A stretch of DNA of 64,000 bases from Chitinibacter sp. FCG-7 (lineage in GTDB: Bacteria > Pseudomonadota > Gammaproteobacteria > Burkholderiales > Chitinibacteraceae), in contig NZ_CP157355.1 in NCBI RefSeq assembly GCF_040047665.1, positions 2,232,001 through 2,296,000 of the forward strand. Reading direction: 5' to 3'. This document shows, in pieces, positions 25,065-33,386 of this stretch. Made by a program: the position numbers and the translations under genes. The notes under the pieces were generated by a model. The model was given only the letters and a program-made list of their open reading frames with translations, did no database searches and was not told the DNA's origin. Each line of letters opens with the position of its first letter. Positions within the stretch are counted from its first letter, which is position 1.

Positions 25065-26313
25065 AATGAGCTTGCGCCGCCGGATGACACTGGTGCTATT
25101 TATGGTTAGCTGTTGCTCGCTGCTGGCGCTGGCGGCCTCTTTGCTGATGTCGGCCGAAGAGAGCGAAGAGGCGCTGATTGACGAAGTGGTCAATACCGCG
25201 CTCAACCGGATTGAATCACAATGGCCAATACAGGGCAGCATCGTGCTGCCGCAAAATCTGGAGTTTTATCACGCCCCCATCGGGCAATTGCCGCCGGGCT
25301 TGCCGGCCGAAGTCGCCGCGCTGGCTGTGGGCAATAGTGAATATTACGAGCAGTCGCATGAATTTCATGTTGGCATTCGCGAATACGGCGGTGAGCGCCT
25401 GTACGTGCTGTATGACACCGCCCGACATGAGGAGCGATTGGCGACCATTTATCTGGGCGTTGGCGTTGCCGTAGTCGTGCTGGCTTTGTTGGCCGGGGTC
25501 ATCGGGCATGTGCTGGCGGGAACCATACTCAAGCAGCTATCGGCGCTGGCGCATGCTGTCGAGCATGATTGCCCACTGCCGCTGGATGCCGCGCACGACG
25601 ACGAAGTGGCCGTGCTGGCGCAGGCCATTCATGCGCACCGGCTGGAAAAAGCCCAGCTCTTGCAGCGCGAGCGCGAATTTACCGCGCACGCCAGCCATGA
25701 GTTGCGCACGCCGCTCACACGCATCCGTACCAGCGCCGAGCTACTGCGTGAATTGTCCGCTTTATCCGCTACGGATTTGCAGCGCGTGCAGCACATCGAA
25801 GCGGCAGCCGATGAAATGCAGGCCAGATTGAGCGCCTTGCTGTTTCTGGCCCGCGATCTGCACGCCAGCCAGCTGCAAAGAGTCAATCTGCATGCTGCCG
25901 TGGCTGAATCCCTGCAGCAGTTTGCCGCGCAGAAAGGCGAGATTGTGCGCAACAATTGCATCGCTGCCGAGCTGGCGATCGACGCTGACCCGGCCTTGCT
26001 GAAAATGCTGCTGGATAATCTGCTCAGCAATGCGCTGCGCTATACCCAATCCGGCCAGATTGTGATCGACTGGCAAGACGGCGTGCTGAGTATTGCCGAT
26101 ACCGGCGTGGGCATCGCCGACAATGATTTGCACCGTGTGCAGCATACTTTTGAGCGGGCCAGCCGTCTGCCCGATGGTTTTGGGCTGGGTTTGGCCATCG
26201 TTGGGCGCATTTGCGCTGCGATGGGCTGGGAGTGGCGGATTGATAGCCAGCCGGGGCAGGGCACCCGGGTGCAGATCGGCATTGCCGCGAAGCTCGCTCT
26301 GGAGCAAAACTGA
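25057..26313 (+). CDS. Sensor histidine kinase partner of the response regulator
   Basis: A 418-residue inner-membrane sensor. The first membrane segment is LVLFMVSCCSLLALAASLLM, followed by a periplasmic domain of about 100 residues and a second membrane segment (GVGVAVVVLALLAGVIGHVL). The dimerisation block has the phospho-acceptor His in FTAHASHELRTPLTRIR. The ATPase domain contains LLDNLLSNALRY (N box), IADTGVGIAD (G1) and GFGLGLAIVGRI (G2). The start ATG 25057 lies within the end of the regulator gene. The periplasmic domain is acidic near its start (AEESEEAL), which would suit cation or peptide sensing as in PmrB or PhoQ, but this is only inference. Confidence 0.88.
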   Translation: MHKMSLRRRMTLVLFMVSCCSLLALAASLLMSAEESEEALIDEVVNTALNRIESQWPIQGSIVLPQNLEFYHAPIGQLPPGLPAEVAALAVGNSEYYEQSHEFHVGIREYGGERLYVLYDTARHEERLATIYLGVGVAVVVLALLAGVIGHVLAGTILKQLSALAHAVEHDCPLPLDAAHDDEVAVLAQAIHAHRLEKAQLLQREREFTAHASHELRTPLTRIRTSAELLRELSALSATDLQRVQHIEAAADEMQARLSALLFLARDLHASQLQRVNLHAAVAESLQQFAAQKGEIVRNNCIAAELAIDADPALLKMLLDNLLSNALRYTQSGQIVIDWQDGVLSIADTGVGIADNDLHRVQHTFERASRLPDGFGLGLAIVGRICAAMGWEWRIDSQPGQGTRVQIGIAAKLALEQN

Positions 26314-26350
26314 ATCAAATTCTCAAGCTAACCAACCCTAACACTACGCC

Positions 26351-26389
26351 CTCACAAAACCCTCACACAATCCTGCCGAAATCCTCACA
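26351..26389 (+). promoter_or_regulatory. Three phased CTCACA direct repeats (candidate response-regulator site)
   Basis: CTCACA occurs at 26351-26356, 26362-26367 and 26384-26389, that is with start-to-start distances of 11 and 22 bp, on the same face of the helix. OmpR-family regulators bind such direct repeats next to the -35 region. The last repeat ends 42 bp before the PAP2 start; TAAGCT at 26400-26405 could serve as a -10. Confidence 0.5.
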
Positions 26390-26431
26390 CGCCACTCGCT
26401 AAGCTGCCGTTTTTACTGCGGTGCGTGTGCG

Positions 26432-27154
26432 ATGCGGCGTTTATCTCCGGCTTTTTATCTTGGACATCTGCTGTTCCCAGCGTTGCTGGCGGCCCTGTTG
26501 CTCTGGGTTTACCCGCAGCAGTGGGATCTGGCGCTCATCAGCCCTTACTACGATGGCGTGCAGCATCAGTTTGCGCTGAGAAATAACTTTTTCCTGAACG
26601 CGGTGATGCATACCGGGCTGAAAAGCGCGCTGTGGTTTATTCCGCTATCGCTGCTGGCCTTGCTGCTGTGTGCACGCTTTGGCGGGCCATTTTTTGCCAG
26701 CAGTTTGCTGCCTTATCGCCGCCGCATGATCTGGATTCTGCTCGGTTTGGCCCTGTCGGCGCTGGTGGTGCAAATCCTCAAGCGCAACAGCATTCATGCC
26801 TGCCCCTGGGATTTGAATCTGTTTGGCGGTCAGGCACCGCTATTGCCTTTGTTTGCCGATTTGCCCATCGGGCAAAGCCCCGGACGCTGCTTGCCTGGCG
26901 GTCATGCTTCGGGCGGCTTTTCACTGCTGGCTTTTTACTTTGCGCTGCGGGATGAGCAGCCGCGCTGGGCGCTGCGCAGCCTGGTACTGGCGCTGGGCTT
27001 GGGCATCGTGATGGGCTGGGGGCAAATGATGCGCGGCGCGCATTTTCTCTCGCATAACCTGTGGACACTCTGGTGGGTATGGCTGGTTCTGCTCTTGCTG
27101 TATCTGCTTTACCCGCCTATACCCCGCCAAAAAACGGCGGAAACCCCATGCTGA
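26432..27154 (+). CDS. PAP2-family membrane phosphatase
   Basis: A 240-residue protein with about six membrane segments and the three PAP2 phosphatase motifs: KRNSIHACPWDL (motif 1, normally KxxxxxxRP), LPGGHASGG (PSGH-type motif 2) and RGAHFLSHNLWTLWWVW (motif 3 with the catalytic His). The active site would face the periplasm. LpxE/LpxT-like members of this family remove or transfer lipid A or undecaprenyl phosphates, and its position between a two-component system and a phosphoethanolamine transferase suggests lipid A phosphate editing. Motif 1 differs from the consensus but resembles other Kdo/lipid A-type members. The start at ATG 26432 has a weak ribosome site. Confidence 0.82.
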   Translation: MRRLSPAFYLGHLLFPALLAALLLWVYPQQWDLALISPYYDGVQHQFALRNNFFLNAVMHTGLKSALWFIPLSLLALLLCARFGGPFFASSLLPYRRRMIWILLGLALSALVVQILKRNSIHACPWDLNLFGGQAPLLPLFADLPIGQSPGRCLPGGHASGGFSLLAFYFALRDEQPRWALRSLVLALGLGIVMGWGQMMRGAHFLSHNLWTLWWVWLVLLLLYLLYPPIPRQKTAETPC

Positions 27155-27258
27155 TTGCTGCCTTGCTTAGCTGCTCTTTACCGGGTCTTAAGCTTGCCGT
27201 GGGCATAGTGTTCCGATGTCTGTTTCAGCAAAGAAACCCTTCTTAAATAGGTCTTCAC

Positions 27259-28890
27259 ATGATCTTGCGTAGTGAACGAGTCACCGCCATTCTGGTGCTG
27301 TTTTTATTAAGCGCCTGCAATATGGTGTTCTGGCAAAAATTCATCGCCGTCCAGCAGCCGGCTACGGTGGGCGCGTGGCTGTTTATCGGCATTGGCTTTG
27401 CATTTCTGTTTTTGGTCTTTAATGCCATCCTGACGCTGATTGCCGTGCCTTATGTTTTTAAACCGGTTTTGACGGCCATTTTGCTCATTACGCCGTTTAT
27501 TGTGTATTTCATGTCGCAATACGGGGTAATGATTAATGCGGAAATGATCCAGAACGCCTTTGAAACCAATCATGCCGAGGCGCGGGATTTACTCAGCTTC
27601 AAGCTGCTGATTTATCTGCTGCTGCTGGGGGCTTTGCCTGCCGCCTGGCTGTGGCGCGTGCGAATTGATTTTCGGCCATTTAAAAATGAAGCCAAGATCA
27701 AATCGGGGATTTTGCTGGCGTCCCTTTTATTACTGGGTGTGATTGCTGCGGGGTATTACAAGGATTTTGCTTCGGTTTTTCGTAATCACCGTGAATTGCG
27801 CTATGTCCTCACGCCAAGTAATTACCTGCAAGCCACGTCCAAATATTTGCGCAATAGCGCGGCATTAAGCCCAGTTGAGGTCAAGGCGGTGGGTGAAGAT
27901 GCCCGGCTGGGAGCCAGCTGGGCCAAGACGCAGCGCCCCAGCCTGACCGTGCTGGTGGTCGGCGAAACCGCGCGTGCGGCCAATTTCTCGCTCAATGGTT
28001 ACGAGCGCGAAACCAATCCCGAGCTCAAGCAAATCGCCGGGCTGATCAATTATCCGGATTTTCATTCCTGCGGCACCGATACCGCCGTGTCAGTACCGTG
28101 CATGTTTTCAATGTTCGAGCGCAGCGATTATTCGGATGATAAAGGCAAGAGCCATCAGGGCTTGCTCGATATCATGCAGCGTGCGGGTTTGAGCGTGAGC
28201 TGGCGTGATAATCAGTCGGGCTGCAAGGGCGCGTGTGATCGTGTGCCGCATGAGCAAACGAGTGCGCGGCCCGATCCGGCGCTGTGCCGCGATGGCGAAT
28301 GCTGGGACGAAATGCTGCTGCAAAACCTGCAAGCCAAAATTGATCAGGTCAGCCAGGGGCAGCAATCGGCCGTGCTGGTGCTGCATATGATGGGTAGCCA
28401 CGGCCCGGCGTATTACAAACGCTACCCGCCGCCGTTTGCACGTTTTCAGCCCGCCTGCACGACCAATCAGCTCGATCGCTGCACGCAGGGCGAGATTATG
28501 AACAGCTACGACAATACCTTGCTCTACACCGACCATGTGCTGGCCAGCCTGATCCGCACCTTGCAACACAACGAGAGCAAACTTGATACCGCCATGGTGT
28601 ATCTGTCTGACCATGGCGAATCAATTGGGGAAAGAGGGCTATACCTGCATGGCTCGCCCTATGTGATTGCGCCGGACTTCCAGACGCATATTCCGGCGCT
28701 GATGTGGTTTTCATCCGCCTATCAGCAAAGCCGCGGCCTTGATGCGCGCTGCCTGCAGCAACATGCAGGCCAGCGCTACTCGCACGACAATCTGTTTCAT
28801 TCGATGCTCGGCTTGCTCGACGTTAGAACGCAGCTTTACCAGCCGCAGCTGGATTTATTTGCCAGCTGCCAGCGGCGCGTTGAGCACTAG
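27259..28890 (+). CDS. eptA: Lipid A phosphoethanolamine transferase (EptA family)
   Basis: A 543-residue inner-membrane enzyme that moves phosphoethanolamine from phosphatidylethanolamine to lipid A phosphate. The N terminus has five membrane segments. The periplasmic sulfatase-like domain shows VLVVGETARAANFSLNGY with the metal-binding Glu, HSCGTDTAVSVPCMFSMFER with nucleophile Thr275, VLHMMGSHGPAYYKRYP, and YLSDHGESIGERGLYLHG with Asp-His metal ligands. Multiple cysteines fit the disulfides of the family. It follows the PAP2 gene after 104 bp and is probably under the same two-component control. In other bacteria such enzymes lower sensitivity to cationic peptides; MCR enzymes are relatives, but this looks like a native chromosomal gene. 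Confidence 0.92.
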   Translation: MILRSERVTAILVLFLLSACNMVFWQKFIAVQQPATVGAWLFIGIGFAFLFLVFNAILTLIAVPYVFKPVLTAILLITPFIVYFMSQYGVMINAEMIQNAFETNHAEARDLLSFKLLIYLLLLGALPAAWLWRVRIDFRPFKNEAKIKSGILLASLLLLGVIAAGYYKDFASVFRNHRELRYVLTPSNYLQATSKYLRNSAALSPVEVKAVGEDARLGASWAKTQRPSLTVLVVGETARAANFSLNGYERETNPELKQIAGLINYPDFHSCGTDTAVSVPCMFSMFERSDYSDDKGKSHQGLLDIMQRAGLSVSWRDNQSGCKGACDRVPHEQTSARPDPALCRDGECWDEMLLQNLQAKIDQVSQGQQSAVLVLHMMGSHGPAYYKRYPPPFARFQPACTTNQLDRCTQGEIMNSYDNTLLYTDHVLASLIRTLQHNESKLDTAMVYLSDHGESIGERGLYLHGSPYVIAPDFQTHIPALMWFSSAYQQSRGLDARCLQQHAGQRYSHDNLFHSMLGLLDVRTQLYQPQLDLFASCQRRVEH

Positions 28891-29663
28891 TTGATAGATC
28901 CTAGCGCATGCATGACTGCTGCCGCGCTTTGTAGTGAAATCACGTCACGGCCCCACGGCTTGCGCTGGCGCGGCAGATGGCGCAGCCAGCCCAGGCTGCG
29001 CGCGCTGCTGAAAATCAGCGCTTGTACGGCAGCACTGTCCTGATGCAGAAAGGGGAGCAGGCGTTGCGCCAGAATCTGGCGGTCGGCTTGTAGCAGATAG
29101 GCCGTTGAATGCAGGTATAGCAGCCAATCCCTTGCCTGTGCTTGCTCCTGGCTCAATACCTCGGTGGGGTCATCTTCAAAGTCGATGAAAACTATTTGGC
29201 CCTGATGGCGATGAATATTGCGGGCAAAAGCCTGACTGAGCACCTGCCCTTTGCGGTGCGCGTCCAGAATCGCGGCCAGTGCACTTTCCCAGATCGCCAA
29301 TTGAGGCTCCTGACTGCGGCTGAGCAGATGATCAATCGAATGCTCGCCAGCGTGGCTCAGCGCAATCCAGTCTGGCGCAATATGCAGCACGCTGGGTACC
29401 GCAACGCCAGCGGCCTGCAAGGCCTGCAAACGGCGCACTTCGGTGGCCTGACCCGCCGCACCACCATAAGCGGGTACGGCACAAAGCAAAGGCTGGCCCA
29501 GCATACGGGCGGCTAGATTGAGCGCGCGATACGCCAGCGGGCGAGCCCGGCTTTCCTGCCGTTTGATAATTACCGTCTCATCGCCAAGGGCAACAGCCAG
29601 CACCCGGGCCGGACTGCGGGCCAGCGCTTGTTCGATCAACTGGAGGTGGGGCGCACTGAGCAT
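28887..29663 (-). CDS. Kinase-fold protein (RIO/APH-like), possibly inactive
   Basis: A 258-residue protein that looks like a small bacterial kinase-fold protein. A VIIKRQ segment could supply the ATP-binding Lys, a Glu lies in GQATEVRRLQAL, and IDFEDDP resembles the metal-binding DFG/DFE loop. The catalytic loop reads SQAFARNI where active relatives have HGDLHPGN: the Asn is present but the catalytic Asp is Gln. It may therefore bind nucleotide without phosphorylating, or my alignment may be off. It is convergent with eptA and overlaps it by 4 bp at the stop codons. Upstream on the same strand is a ParA-like gene. The frame, length and start (ATG 29663) support a real gene; no substrate can be named. 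Confidence 0.6.
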   Translation of the reverse strand: MLSAPHLQLIEQALARSPARVLAVALGDETVIIKRQESRARPLAYRALNLAARMLGQPLLCAVPAYGGAAGQATEVRRLQALQAAGVAVPSVLHIAPDWIALSHAGEHSIDHLLSRSQEPQLAIWESALAAILDAHRKGQVLSQAFARNIHRHQGQIVFIDFEDDPTEVLSQEQAQARDWLLYLHSTAYLLQADRQILAQRLLPFLHQDSAAVQALIFSSARSLGWLRHLPRQRKPWGRDVISLQSAAAVMHALGSIN

Positions 29664-29734
29664 GGGCGTCTTTAAAAGCTGGAAAGCAGCCGATTATAAC
29701 GTCGATTGCGCTTCAGGCTGCCAGATTCCGGAGC

Positions 29735-30361
29735 CTAGCGTTTGAGTACCCAGTCAATCAGCGCTTGCCACTCGGCCCGGTCGCGCTGGGTTTTGCTGTG
29801 CGGCAGATCAAAAATGCTCATGCCGCGCTGGATGGTCTGATTGTAGAGCTGGGTGTCACGCACGCAGGTGAGTAGCGGAATATCGTATTTGCGCAGAAAT
29901 TCGGGCAGCGGGTTGGCCGCCTGGGTTCGCGCATTCACCCGCATTCCCACAGCGCCGACTTGGACGTCTTCCTGACGCACCGCCTTGGTTTCGGCCAGCT
30001 CTTCAAAAAAATCGGCGCAGGCCCATAGATCAAACGCCGAAGGCTGAATCGGCACAATGACGTGATCGACGATTTTCAGCACTTTTTTCAGTTTATTACC
30101 GCTAAAACCGGCTGGTGTATCGAGTACGGCGACCTGGCTGCCCTTGGGCGGGCGCGCGATGTGGTCATCGCCAATTTCCCAGCGGGCAATTTGCGGCAGA
30201 TGCGCCGGACGCAAATCGAGCCAGTGGTGGCTGGAGTGCTGTTTGTCCAGATCGCCCAGCATCACTTTGGCTTCCTGCCAGGCAAACCAGCTGGCCAGAT
30301 GAGTCGACAAGGTTGACTTGCCGCTGCCCCCTTTGGGATTGACGATCAGAATCTTGCGCAT
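29735..30361 (-). CDS. ParA/MinD-like P-loop ATPase
   Basis: A 208-residue ATPase of the ParA superfamily. The deviant Walker A motif is NPKGGSGKSTLSTHLA, with the extra Lys typical of ParA/MinD. The switch region VAVLDTPAGFSGNKL, the DHVIVPIQPSAFDLWA block and the conserved GDLDKQHSS strand are also seen. There is no adjacent parB or parS-like site, so it is not a standard chromosome partition pair; orphan ParA-like proteins of this size position other cell structures or act in plasmid-type loci. It lies upstream of the kinase-fold gene (71-bp gap) and may share its transcript. Function beyond ATP-dependent positioning is unknown. Confidence 0.82.
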   Translation of the reverse strand: MRKILIVNPKGGSGKSTLSTHLASWFAWQEAKVMLGDLDKQHSSHHWLDLRPAHLPQIARWEIGDDHIARPPKGSQVAVLDTPAGFSGNKLKKVLKIVDHVIVPIQPSAFDLWACADFFEELAETKAVRQEDVQVGAVGMRVNARTQAANPLPEFLRKYDIPLLTCVRDTQLYNQTIQRGMSIFDLPHSKTQRDRAEWQALIDWVLKR

Positions 30362-30505
30362 AAATCATAAGGCCGGAACAAAAAGCGGCATTAATTATGG
30401 CAGAGATTGTCAGTTTTAATGTGACAGTTTGGTTAAATTATGACTAATCGGTGAAAGAATTGTGACGCATCGTGATTTGTTGCGTCGTTGCAAATCAATT
30501 GTATT

Positions 30506-30562
30506 GGGGGTATATGGCCGTAGCGATTGCAGAATATTTTCTACGTGGCAATACATACTCCG
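30506..30562 (-). repeat. Variant of the 50-bp intergenic element, copy 4
   Basis: Read on the minus strand it starts GGAGTATGTATTGC and ends CATATACCCCC. The start matches copy 3. It lies upstream of the parA-like gene, next to the transaldolase terminator. Confidence 0.45.
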
Positions 30563-30602
30563 GGTATAAAAAAGCCCCGCACATTGGCGGGGCTTTGCTT
30601 TG
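30563..30602 (-). terminator. Terminator after the transaldolase gene
   Basis: On the minus strand AAAGCCCCGC pairs with GCGGGGCTTT around a short loop, ending in a T-run (plus strand AAAAAAGCCCC). It is downstream of the transaldolase stop at 30720, beyond a hairpin repeat unit. Confidence 0.85.
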
Positions 30603-30628
30603 GAAGGTGGCCAATTAAGTAACTGAGC

Positions 30629-30709
30629 AAAAATTTCCGAACAAGGCGGCGAAGCCGAAGATAGTACAAGTAGTACAGCGAGGCGAGCCAACGATGGGCG
30701 GAAACTTTT
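30629..30709 (+). repeat. Single 81-nt hairpin repeat unit (same family as in 17351-17619)
   Basis: The outer arms AAAAATTTCCG and CGGAAACTTTT pair (10 of 11), with the boxes AACAAGG and CCAACG inside them and an inner GTAC-AAGTA-GTAC hairpin. Spacing and box order follow the two units at 17.4-17.6 kb although the stems differ. It lies between the transaldolase stop codon and its terminator. Confidence 0.6.
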
Positions 30710-30719
30710 GTCTGCCTAC

Positions 30720-31799
30720 TTATTTGGTCAGATCCAGCAATTTGGCAAAGGCTTCGTCGAATTGTTTCAAGCCATCAACTTGCAACTGCTCGCCAGCGAG
30801 GTTGTAGTTGATGCCCAGTTCACGCACTTTCACCAAAGTTTGTACCGCTGCATCGGTGCCGGTTTCCAGCGTGTTGGCTGCATTGCCGTGGTCGCGGAAC
30901 AGCGCCAGTGTAGCGTCCGGTACGGTGTTGACAGTATCTGGCCCGATCAGGTCTTCAACGTACATTACGTCGTTGTAGGCTTTGTTTTTGGTGCCGGTTG
31001 ACGCCCACAGCAGACGTTGCGGATTGGCGCCCAGTGCTTTGAGCGCGGCAAAACGACTGCCCTGGAACAAGCCTTTGTAGTGCTGGTAAGCCACTTTAAC
31101 GAATGATTTAGCGACCGTGCCGCGCAGAGCCAGCGCTTCTGGTGTGCCGATGGCGTCCAGTTGCGGGTCGATCAGGCTATCAACGCGCGACAGGAAGACC
31201 GAGGCAACGGCTTGAACTTTATCGACAGGCAGACCCGCCGCAGCGCGCGCTTCCAGACCACGAATGTAGGCGGTCAAGACGTTATCAACGTGTTTCAGAT
31301 TGAACATCAGCGTGATGTTGACGTTGATGCCTGAAGTGATCAGCTCTTCAAAAGCAATCACGCCAGCGTCGGTGGCCGGTACTTTGATCATCGCGTTCGG
31401 GCGATTGATCGCTGCCCACAGACGTTTGGCGTTGTCGATGGTGCCTTGCGCGTCGTTCGCCAGCGTGGGTGATACTTCCAGGCTCACGTAGCCATCCAGA
31501 CCATTGGTCGCGTCGTACATTGCACGAGTCAGATCGCAAGTGGCTTGAATATCTGGTACTACCAGCGCTTCGTAACGTTGTTCGGCAGTCAGATCCTGCT
31601 TTTTCAGCTCGGCCAGATCGCCAGTGTAGAGCGGGTCAGACGAAATCGATTTGTAGAAAATCGCCGGGTTTGAAGTCACGCCAGCGATGTCGTCTTCAGA
31701 GATCAGGCGAGCGAGTTCGCCTGATTTCAGTAGATCACGGGAAAGATTGTCCAACCAAATACGTTGACCGAAAGGTTTAATTGCGGCGATTCTGCTCAT
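30720..31799 (-). CDS. tal: Transaldolase
   Basis: A 359-residue enzyme of the pentose phosphate pathway that transfers a dihydroxyacetone unit from sedoheptulose-7-phosphate to glyceraldehyde-3-phosphate. It has GVTSNPAIFYKSISSD near the N terminus, EVSPTLANDAQGTI, the Schiff-base Lys in NAMIKVPATDAGVIAFE, and INVNITLMFNLKHVDNVL. The length fits the longer bacterial form. I chose ATG 31799, preceded by AGAGGTC; the frame is open further upstream, but that stretch (MIMPHVIEMPSPKL) is unlike transaldolases. It is a single gene, with a repeat unit and a terminator downstream. Confidence 0.94.
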   Translation of the reverse strand: MSRIAAIKPFGQRIWLDNLSRDLLKSGELARLISEDDIAGVTSNPAIFYKSISSDPLYTGDLAELKKQDLTAEQRYEALVVPDIQATCDLTRAMYDATNGLDGYVSLEVSPTLANDAQGTIDNAKRLWAAINRPNAMIKVPATDAGVIAFEELITSGINVNITLMFNLKHVDNVLTAYIRGLEARAAAGLPVDKVQAVASVFLSRVDSLIDPQLDAIGTPEALALRGTVAKSFVKVAYQHYKGLFQGSRFAALKALGANPQRLLWASTGTKNKAYNDVMYVEDLIGPDTVNTVPDATLALFRDHGNAANTLETGTDAAVQTLVKVRELGINYNLAGEQLQVDGLKQFDEAFAKLLDLTK

Positions 31800-32023
31800 A
31801 GTGAAGACCTCTGATGCGGTGAAGTAGGCGAATTGCGTTAGCTTTGGGCTAGGCATCTCAATGACATGGGGCATTATCAACCAAAGCCAAGCCCTGTGCC
31901 TTTGCGCAGACGCAAAAAAGATGCGATTGCCGCAATTTACGGGCAGATTGTGACTTGGGCAAGTGGCGTGCTCACTCGGTGACTACTTCGGCCTCGGCTG
32001 AGGCCGCGCATGCATTCGCCTGT

Positions 32024-33310
32024 CTATTCAATAACCCGTGCCGGTGGGAATTTCACCGCAAACTCGCTGCCTTTGCCTAGCTCGGAAGTGATCAGCATAT
32101 GCGCCTGATGCCGATGCAGAATATGCTTCACAATCGCCAGCCCCAGCCCGGTGCCGCCAGTATTGCGCGAGCGGCCGCGGTCCACACGGTAAAAGCGCTC
32201 GGTCAGGCGCGGAATATGCTCCGGGGCAATGCCGATGCCGGTGTCGCGACATGTAAAGCACACTGCATCGTCACGCTTTTCCCAGCCGATGGTGATGGTG
32301 CCGCCCGGTGGCGTGTAGCGGATGGCGTTGGAGACCAGATTGCCCAATGCCGAATGCAGCTCGTCGTGATTGCCAATCAGGCGTGGGCGATCAAGGCGGC
32401 CTATTTCTACCGTGTGGCGGCCTTGTGAAAGCCCATTGGCCTCAGTGCGCAGCAATTGCATCAGTTGCGGAATGTCGACTTCCTCTTCGCGTACCTGCGC
32501 TCCGCTTTCCAGCTTGGAGAGCGTCAGCAAATCTTCCACCAGCCGCTGCATGCGCTGCGTTTGCTCGTACATCAGTTGCAAATGCGTTTCGCGCGTTTTG
32601 GCGTCCGATGAAGGCATGTCGATCATGGTTTCAATAAAACCGCCAACGACGGTCAGTGGTGTGCGCAGTTCGTGCGAGACATTGGCAACGAAATCTCGGT
32701 GGACGGTCTGAACACGCTCAAGCTGCGTAATATCGCGGCTCAAGAGCAACTTACGTGTTGAATCAAACGGCACCACCTGCGCCGATAAAGTCTGCTCGCT
32801 CGGGCGGCTGATGCGAATAATTACCGGATGGCTGAAATCCTGTTCTTTCAGATAGTCACGCAGGCTGGGATAGCGCAGCAGGTGCGTGATGGGCTGGCCC
32901 ATGTCCAGCTTGCGGTTCAGGCTCAGGTGCTCGCAAGAGGCGGGGTTGCACCACTCGATGCGATCATTGTCGTCCAGAATCACCACGCCATCGGGCAGCG
33001 CTTCGGCGGCAGATAAAAAGCGATCCAGCGTGCCAGCGAGGCGCTCTTTGGCTTTTTTCTGCTTGCGCACTTCGGCGTAAATCTGGTCAAACACTTCCTG
33101 CCACAGCATAAAGCTGCCGGGCACATTATCGACTTGCGGGTTTTCCAGCCAGTGGTGTAAACGGTGCAGATTGAAAATATGAAACAGGCAGGCCAGCGAA
33201 ACGACGAGCAGCGCAAAGCCCAGCCCCCAGGCCGCGCCGCCGATTGCGCCAATAAACAGGGCGATCAGGGCGGTTAAAGAATAATAAATAATCGAACGAA
33301 GCCAGAGCAT
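32024..33310 (-). CDS. phoR: Phosphate regulon sensor histidine kinase
   Basis: A 428-residue inner-membrane sensor kinase paired with PhoB. Two close N-terminal membrane segments (IIYYSLTALIALFIGAIGG and GLGFALLVVSLACLF) are followed by a PAS domain (about residues 95-190, EALPDGVVILDDNDRIEWCN). The kinase core has HRDFVANVSHELRTPLTVVG with the phospho-acceptor His, LGNLVSNAIRYTPPGG (N box), DTGIGIAPEHIP and GGTGLGLAIVKHIL. The lack of a large periplasmic domain and the PAS insert are typical of PhoR, which senses phosphate through the Pst-PhoU complex; pst and phoU are not in the window. It follows phoB with a 76-bp gap. Confidence 0.92.
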   Translation of the reverse strand: MLWLRSIIYYSLTALIALFIGAIGGAAWGLGFALLVVSLACLFHIFNLHRLHHWLENPQVDNVPGSFMLWQEVFDQIYAEVRKQKKAKERLAGTLDRFLSAAEALPDGVVILDDNDRIEWCNPASCEHLSLNRKLDMGQPITHLLRYPSLRDYLKEQDFSHPVIIRISRPSEQTLSAQVVPFDSTRKLLLSRDITQLERVQTVHRDFVANVSHELRTPLTVVGGFIETMIDMPSSDAKTRETHLQLMYEQTQRMQRLVEDLLTLSKLESGAQVREEEVDIPQLMQLLRTEANGLSQGRHTVEIGRLDRPRLIGNHDELHSALGNLVSNAIRYTPPGGTITIGWEKRDDAVCFTCRDTGIGIAPEHIPRLTERFYRVDRGRSRNTGGTGLGLAIVKHILHRHQAHMLITSELGKGSEFAVKFPPARVIE

Positions 33311-33386
33311 GTGCGGCCTTTAATGAAACACGCAGGTCGGTGCCGACCCTTCAAAAGCGCTGCCGGAGCAGACGCGGGTGCTGGCT

